A stretch of 42,847 nucleotides of DNA, taken from Actinomadura sp. KC06 (lineage in GTDB: Bacteria > Actinomycetota > Actinomycetes > Streptosporangiales > Streptosporangiaceae). The translations under genes were made by a program, and so were the position numbers. Positions 39,389 through 42,847 of this stretch are shown in pieces (position 1 is the stretch's first letter; each line of letters starts with the position of its first letter). The notes under the pieces were generated by a model, which saw only the letters and a program-made list of their open reading frames with translations, made no database searches and was not told the DNA's origin. The stretch is from assembly GCF_004348735.1 (NCBI RefSeq), contig NZ_SMKT01000069.1, forward strand, positions 1 to 42,847, written 5' to 3'.

Positions 39389-40338
39389 GAGCACTCCAGC
39401 GCCGGACGCAGCGTCCGCAGGTTCTCGGCCATGATCGTCATGTAGTCGCCGTCCGAGCCGTCCTCGATGCCCTCGACCGGGTCCAGCACGGCCGTCCGCA
39501 CGCCCGCCTCCCGCGCCAGGGACCGCGCGACCTTCGGGCTGACCAGCGTCTCGGTGAAGATCGTCGTCGCGCCGATGGACGACACCTGGCGCGTCAGGGC
39601 GGCCATCCGCTTCGGGGACGGCTCGCTCGCCGGATCGACGCCGGCGACCGGGATCTGGCGCAGGCCGTAGCGGTCCGCGAGGTAGCCGAACGCGCCGTGC
39701 GCCGTCACGATCTCCCGGCGCTTGCAGGACGCCAGGCCGTCGCGGAACTCCCGGTCGAGCGCGGTCAGCCGGGCGGCGATGGCCTCGGCGCGCTGCCGGT
39801 AGCCGGGCGCGCGGGCGGGGTCGGCGGCGGCCAGCCGGTCGCCGAGCGCGGTCGCGATGGCCGCCATGCGGCTCGGGTCGAGCCAGATGTGCGGGTCGTA
39901 GTCGGCCTCCTCGTGGCGGACGCCGTCGTGGGCCTCTTCCTCGCTCTCGGTCTCCTCCGGCGGCGGCAGCTTCCGGACGACGCTCGCCGCGTCCAGCGAC
40001 CTGCCCTTCGCGTGCAGCCGGACGGCGTCGTCCACGGCCGGCTGGACGCCCTTGACGTGGACGGCGTAGTCGGCGTCCGCCACGTTCGCGACCTGCCGGG
40101 CCGTCAGCTCCAGGTCGTGCGGCTCGGTTCCGGGCTCGGTGAGCGTCCGGACGAAGACGTCGCCGCCGCCGACCTGCTCCGCCAGCCACGCCACCGGGTA
40201 GAACGACGCGACCACCACGGTCTTGCCGGGCGGGACGTCGGCGCCCGCGTCCGCGCAGCCCGTCAGCCCGGCCGCGAGCCCGGCCAGGGCCAGAGCCGCT
40301 GCGGGAAGGGCACGCCGGGGGTCACGGTAGCGAGGCAC
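39385..40338 (-). CDS. znuA: Zinc ABC transporter substrate-binding lipoprotein
   Basis: A 317-residue exported binding protein of the cluster A-I metal family. The lipobox LTGC sets the lipidated Cys at C28. Metal ligands are expected at H74 (TEPHDLEL), the His of DPHIWLDP, the His of TAHGAFGYLADRYGL and an acidic residue near the end. An acidic, His-containing loop (EETESEEEAHDG, then VRHEEADYD) corresponds to the zinc-gathering loop of ZnuA. The GTG start (40336-40338) coincides with the predicted transcription start, so the mRNA is probably leaderless. First gene of the znuA-znuC-znuB-zur operon. Confidence 0.93.
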   Translation of the reverse strand: MPRYRDPRRALPAAALALAGLAAGLTGCADAGADVPPGKTVVVASFYPVAWLAEQVGGGDVFVRTLTEPGTEPHDLELTARQVANVADADYAVHVKGVQPAVDDAVRLHAKGRSLDAASVVRKLPPPEETESEEEAHDGVRHEEADYDPHIWLDPSRMAAIATALGDRLAAADPARAPGYRQRAEAIAARLTALDREFRDGLASCKRREIVTAHGAFGYLADRYGLRQIPVAGVDPASEPSPKRMAALTRQVSSIGATTIFTETLVSPKVARSLAREAGVRTAVLDPVEGIEDGSDGDYMTIMAENLRTLRPALECS

Positions 40339-40344
40339 CCGCCG

Positions 40345-40373
40345 ATTATGGCGACGATGAAAATGGTTGTCAA
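40345..40373 (-). promoter_or_regulatory. Zur box and promoter of the znu operon
   Basis: On the minus strand TTGACA (40373-40368), 17 bases, CATAAT (40350-40345) is a nearly perfect sigma-A-type promoter. TGAAAATGGTTGTCA (40358-40372) matches the actinobacterial Zur box pattern TGAAAATnATTTTCA at 13 of 15 positions. It covers the -35 and half the spacer, so bound Zur would exclude polymerase. The start would be about 40338, the znuA GTG. Confidence 0.85.
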
Positions 40374-40401
40374 AATCGAGAGTGCCTGGTCAGGGGCCAG
40401 G

Positions 40402-40710
40402 TCAGAACTGCCCGATGCCGCGCCCCAGCGCGAACGCCACCAGGAGCGCCAGCGCCGCGACGCGCAGCGCCTTGCCTGAGCCGTCCAGCGCGGGCCAGTT
40501 CAGGAAGGCGAACCAGGCCAGCGCCAGCGCCAGGACCAGCACCGCGGCGGCCGCCACCCAGCCCGTCCCGACCATTCCGATCACCAGCAGCACGAACACC
40601 GCGACGAGCAGCACCCACCGCGGCAGCCGGTGCAGGAACACCACCGGCGCCGCGCTCCACCGCTCGACCGCCGACCGCAGGCCCGTGCCCTGCTCACCTC
40701 TCGTCTCCAC
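40402..40710 (-). CDS. Small membrane protein (DUF6703-like)
   Basis: A 102-residue protein with three hydrophobic segments (near residues 30-47, 49-68, 80-95) and Trp-rich linkers (AWFAFLNWPALDGSGKALRV). It resembles the actinobacterial DUF6703 family as I recall it; the function is unknown. ATG 40708-40710 gives the natural start. It is on the same strand as znuA, and its end lies about 30 bp before the znu promoter, so a separate transcript is likely. Confidence 0.65.
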   Translation of the reverse strand: METRGEQGTGLRSAVERWSAAPVVFLHRLPRWVLLVAVFVLLVIGMVGTGWVAAAAVLVLALALAWFAFLNWPALDGSGKALRVAALALLVAFALGRGIGQF

Positions 40711-40819
40711 GTGCCCAACGTAACCGAATCCATTTCATCCTCGGTGGTTGAACGGCTCGGGCGCTGAGAAAGGCCGGATGAGATAAATTCGCTGCCCCTC
40801 GCCCTGCCAGGATGGTCCG

Positions 40820-41104
40820 ATGATCGCGATAACCCGGTACCGCGTGCCAGGCGAGGACGCCGACGGCTTCGCCGAACGCATGACCGCGGTGCTGACGGCG
40901 CTGTCCGCCAGCCCCGGATTCCGCTCCGGGCGCCTCGGCCGGACCGTCGACGACCCCGGCCTGTGGGCCCTCGTCACCGAATGGGACGGCGCCGGGCACT
41001 ACCGCCGCGCGCTCGGCCAGTACGAGGTGCGCCTCCAGTTCATGCCGCTCGCCGTCATGGCCGTGGACGAACCGGGCGCCTACGAGATCATCACCTCCCG
41101 CTGA
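40820..41104 (+). CDS. ABM-family (antibiotic biosynthesis monooxygenase-like) protein
   Basis: A 94-residue ferredoxin-like-fold protein. RYRVPGEDADGFAERM, the central LSASPGFRSGRLGRTVDDPG, then WALVTEWDGAGHYRRALGQY and a final PLAVMAVDEPGAYEII follow the ABM domain order. Members act as cofactor-free monooxygenases or heme-degrading enzymes; the Trp and the Asn/His environment needed to choose are not clear here. ATG 40820 stands alone upstream. Its stop codon segment is tandemly repeated immediately downstream. Confidence 0.85.
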   Translation: MIAITRYRVPGEDADGFAERMTAVLTALSASPGFRSGRLGRTVDDPGLWALVTEWDGAGHYRRALGQYEVRLQFMPLAVMAVDEPGAYEIITSR

Positions 41105-41143
41105 GACGCCACCTCCCTTGAGACGACACCTCCGTTGAGAGAC
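41102..41143 (+). repeat. 17-bp tandem repeat beginning at the ABM-gene stop
   Basis: TGAGACGCCACCTCCCT (41102-41118, containing the stop TGA) is followed by TGAGACGACACCTCCGT (41119-41135, 15 of 17 identical) and a partial third copy TGAGAGAC (41136-41143). Each copy keeps TGA at its start. Confidence 0.85.
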
Positions 41144-41294
41144 AGCGCGTCCGGTCGACGGCACGTCTTGATCAAGGTGCGTCTGCATAGGGGAAACGGC
41201 GGGGCAAGAAGCGTTCCGGGCCGGTTTCGCGGCGTCCGGTCAAGGTCATCTTTGCCGCATCACGATCATGCCGTGCCCGTTCGGGGGAGATGTG

Positions 41295-42830
41295 ATGCGC
41301 CATGCCGTCCAGTCCAGCGCCGTCTGGTCCCGTGCCGCCCTGTTCGGCGGTCTGGCCGTGCTGGCGGCCGTCCCGCCCGTCGTCGCGGCCGTCAGGACGT
41401 CCTCCGCGCGGCCCGCGTCCCACCAGGCCGCCGCGCTGAGCGACAGGCCACGGGTGGACGTGCCGCGCGTCGTCGAGTACCGCGGGCTGCGCGTCACCGT
41501 CCCGGCGGGGTGGGAGGTCCACGACCTCGACCGGGATCCGGCGCGCTGCGTCCGCTACGACCGGCACGCCGTCTACCTCGGCCGCCCCGGACCGCAGCCC
41601 GACTGCCCGGCCCGCCTGGTCGGACGCACCGAGGCGGTCCACATCCAGCCCGCGGACCGCACGCGGACCGCCGGGCACGGGCGCGCGTCCCGGACGGTCG
41701 TGCACGGCTCTCAACTCGCCACGTTCGAACTCCCGCAGACCGTCGACCATGAGGCGCGGCTCACCGTCCCCGAGGCCGACGTCACCATCGCCGGCGTCTA
41801 CGGGACGGACCCCGCCGCGCTTCAGCAGATGCTCCGCAACATCCGCCTGTCCGCCGCATCGAATGTCGGCTCGCGTGCGTCCATGCCGTCCATGCCGTCC
41901 GTGCCGTCAACGCCGTCAACGCCGTCACGGCCGTCCGTGCCGCCTGTACCGGACGTGCCGCCTGTGCCATCGGTGCCACCCGCGCCGCCCGCGCCATCGA
42001 TGGCTCGCGCGGGATTGGCGGCGCCCGTGCCGTCGGTGCCGCCACCTCCGTCCGTGCCCTCCGTGCCGTCCATGCCGTCTGAGCAGGACATGCCGCATGG
42101 AAGGCCCGAAAAGTCGGACGCCGCTGCTCCGCCGCTGCTCGACCGCCGTCCGTGGGTGCGGGGCAAGGGGTTCGACACCTGCACGGCCCCGTCCCTGGCG
42201 GCCATGAAGGCGTGGCGGCCCTCGTTCAAGGTCACCAACATCTACATCGGCGGCGCGGCGCGCGGGTGCGCGCAACCCAACCTCACCAAGAGGTGGGTGA
42301 GGGAAGTCCGCGATATGGGCTACCGCATCACGCCCACCTACGTGGGGCTCCAGGCGCCGTGCAGCAGCCGTCCGCAACAGTTCACCGCGAAGAACGCCGC
42401 GTCACAGGGCGCCAGGTCCGCCGTGGACGCCGCACGCAAGGCCCGGAGGCTCGGCATCCCGAAGGGCGCCCCCATCTACTACGACATGGAGGCGTACAAG
42501 AGCAAGAACCCCGGCTGCAAGGCCGCGGTCCTGCGATTCGTGGACAACTGGGTCCGGAGGTTGAAGAAGACCGGGTACGAGCCCAGCCTTTACAGCAGCG
42601 TCAAGTCCGGCATCCGGGACGTGGGACGCGCCGACGGCATCAGCAAGCCCGTCGCCGTCTGGTTCGCCAACTGGGACGGCAGGGCCAAGGTGTACGGCGA
42701 CCCGTTCATGCCGGACCACTGGTGGAGCCCGCACCGCCGCATCAAGCAGTACCGCGGCGGCCACAGGGAGACGCACGGCGGCGTCACCATCAACATCGAC
42801 AGCAACATCGTCGACGGACGCGTCTACTAA
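41295..42830 (+). CDS. Secreted DUF1906 glycoside-hydrolase-like protein
   Basis: A 511-residue exported protein. An N-terminal hydrophobic segment (about residues 15-34, AALFGGLAVLAAVPPVVAAV) is probably a signal peptide. Residues 45-190 are an unassigned domain with a Cys pair (ARCVRYDRH, PDCPARL). Residues 195-270 are Pro/Ser/Val low complexity. Residues 295-511 are the DUF1906 TIM-barrel domain: GKGFDTCTAPSLAAMKAW, TNIYIGGAARGC, YRITPTYVGLQ, IYYDMEAYK (probable acidic active-site pair), VAVWFANWDG and the end NIDSNIVDGRVY. The family includes Rv2525c, a Tat-exported cell-envelope protein. ATG 41295 follows GGGGGAG; GTG 41292 is possible. No catalytic activity is established for the family. 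Confidence 0.87.
   Translation: MRHAVQSSAVWSRAALFGGLAVLAAVPPVVAAVRTSSARPASHQAAALSDRPRVDVPRVVEYRGLRVTVPAGWEVHDLDRDPARCVRYDRHAVYLGRPGPQPDCPARLVGRTEAVHIQPADRTRTAGHGRASRTVVHGSQLATFELPQTVDHEARLTVPEADVTIAGVYGTDPAALQQMLRNIRLSAASNVGSRASMPSMPSVPSTPSTPSRPSVPPVPDVPPVPSVPPAPPAPSMARAGLAAPVPSVPPPPSVPSVPSMPSEQDMPHGRPEKSDAAAPPLLDRRPWVRGKGFDTCTAPSLAAMKAWRPSFKVTNIYIGGAARGCAQPNLTKRWVREVRDMGYRITPTYVGLQAPCSSRPQQFTAKNAASQGARSAVDAARKARRLGIPKGAPIYYDMEAYKSKNPGCKAAVLRFVDNWVRRLKKTGYEPSLYSSVKSGIRDVGRADGISKPVAVWFANWDGRAKVYGDPFMPDHWWSPHRRIKQYRGGHRETHGGVTINIDSNIVDGRVY
41881..42090 (+). repeat. In-frame Pro/Ser/Val/Met linker repeat
   Basis: DNA such as CCGTCCATG, CCGTCCGTG and CCGTCAACG repeats with 9-bp steps, then with proline-rich variants, encoding SMPSMPSVPSTPSTPSRPS, then VPPVPDVPPVPSVPP and similar units. 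It links the two halves of the DUF1906 protein and is likely an extended wall-spanning spacer. Repeats of this sort change length easily by replication slippage. Confidence 0.8.
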
Positions 42831-42847
42831 GCCCACCCGGCAAGCCC

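Noticed and set aside
1..42847. tRNA, rRNA or riboswitch genes
   Set aside because: I looked for T-arm-like GGTTCGAAnCC patterns and cloverleaf arms and for known riboswitch cores and saw none convincing; a covariance-model scan would be decisive.

Overview
The window is very GC-rich DNA with frequent GTG starts, dense short operons and 4-nt or 1-nt gene overlaps. The gene order is the conserved actinobacterial one: holA, rpsT, lepA, hemW, hrcA-dnaJ2, rsmE, phoH-ybeY-corC, era, leuA, recO-uppS, zur-znuBCA. It is familiar from the Rv2358-Rv2413 segment of Mycobacterium tuberculosis and from Streptomyces. The combination fits a filamentous actinomycete, probably of the Streptosporangiales/Thermomonosporaceae type. 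That genus-level guess is an inference; the phylum assignment is secure.

Layout. 1-127 is the right end of an insertion sequence. It is followed by holA, a decayed aldehyde dehydrogenase remnant, an SRPBCC/LysR pair, and a HAD-like gene that converges on kptA. 4.2-6.6 kb holds the divergent rpsT and lepA. 6.6-9.4 kb is accessory: a DUF4870 membrane protein, an exported protein of unknown function, and a small cytosolic gene preceded by an array of seven GCCGATC units. 9.5-14.8 kb is hemW, a DUF3097 gene, the CIRCE-controlled hrcA-dnaJ2 pair and rsmE. 14.9-16.2 kb is an ECF/SigE-type sigma factor with a membrane partner that lacks a zinc anti-sigma motif. 16.5-20.4 kb is a HIT protein, the overlapping phoH-ybeY-corC operon and a small cytidine-deaminase-like protein without zinc ligands. 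An MMPL exporter and a BTAD/AAA regulator then sit in front of era. 27-29.4 kb has a Tyr/Gln-rich membrane protein, a zinc-ribbon protein and a dimethylargininase. leuA follows with a leader-peptide attenuator. 31.6-32.9 kb is a protealysin-like M4 protease with its emfourin inhibitor. recO-uppS, osmC and a second, secreted M4 protease follow. 37.3-40.4 kb is zur-znuB-znuC-znuA under a Zur-box promoter. The window ends with a small membrane protein, an ABM-family monooxygenase and a secreted DUF1906 glycoside-hydrolase-like protein.

How the parts work together. Most genes are housekeeping: replication clamp loading, translation and ribosome maturation, chaperone control, DNA repair, cell-wall lipid carrier and leucine synthesis. 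Regulation is unusually legible: a CIRCE operator, a leucine attenuator with a probably leaderless leader peptide, and a Zur box overlapping a near-consensus promoter. The least explained signals are the GCCGATC array with mutually exclusive hairpins, short tandem duplications that carry the stop codon of several genes (holA, rsmE, the ABM gene), a perfect 23-bp hairpin across the 3' end of uppS, and a four-copy 16-bp repeat. I see no CRISPR array, tRNA, rRNA or prophage.
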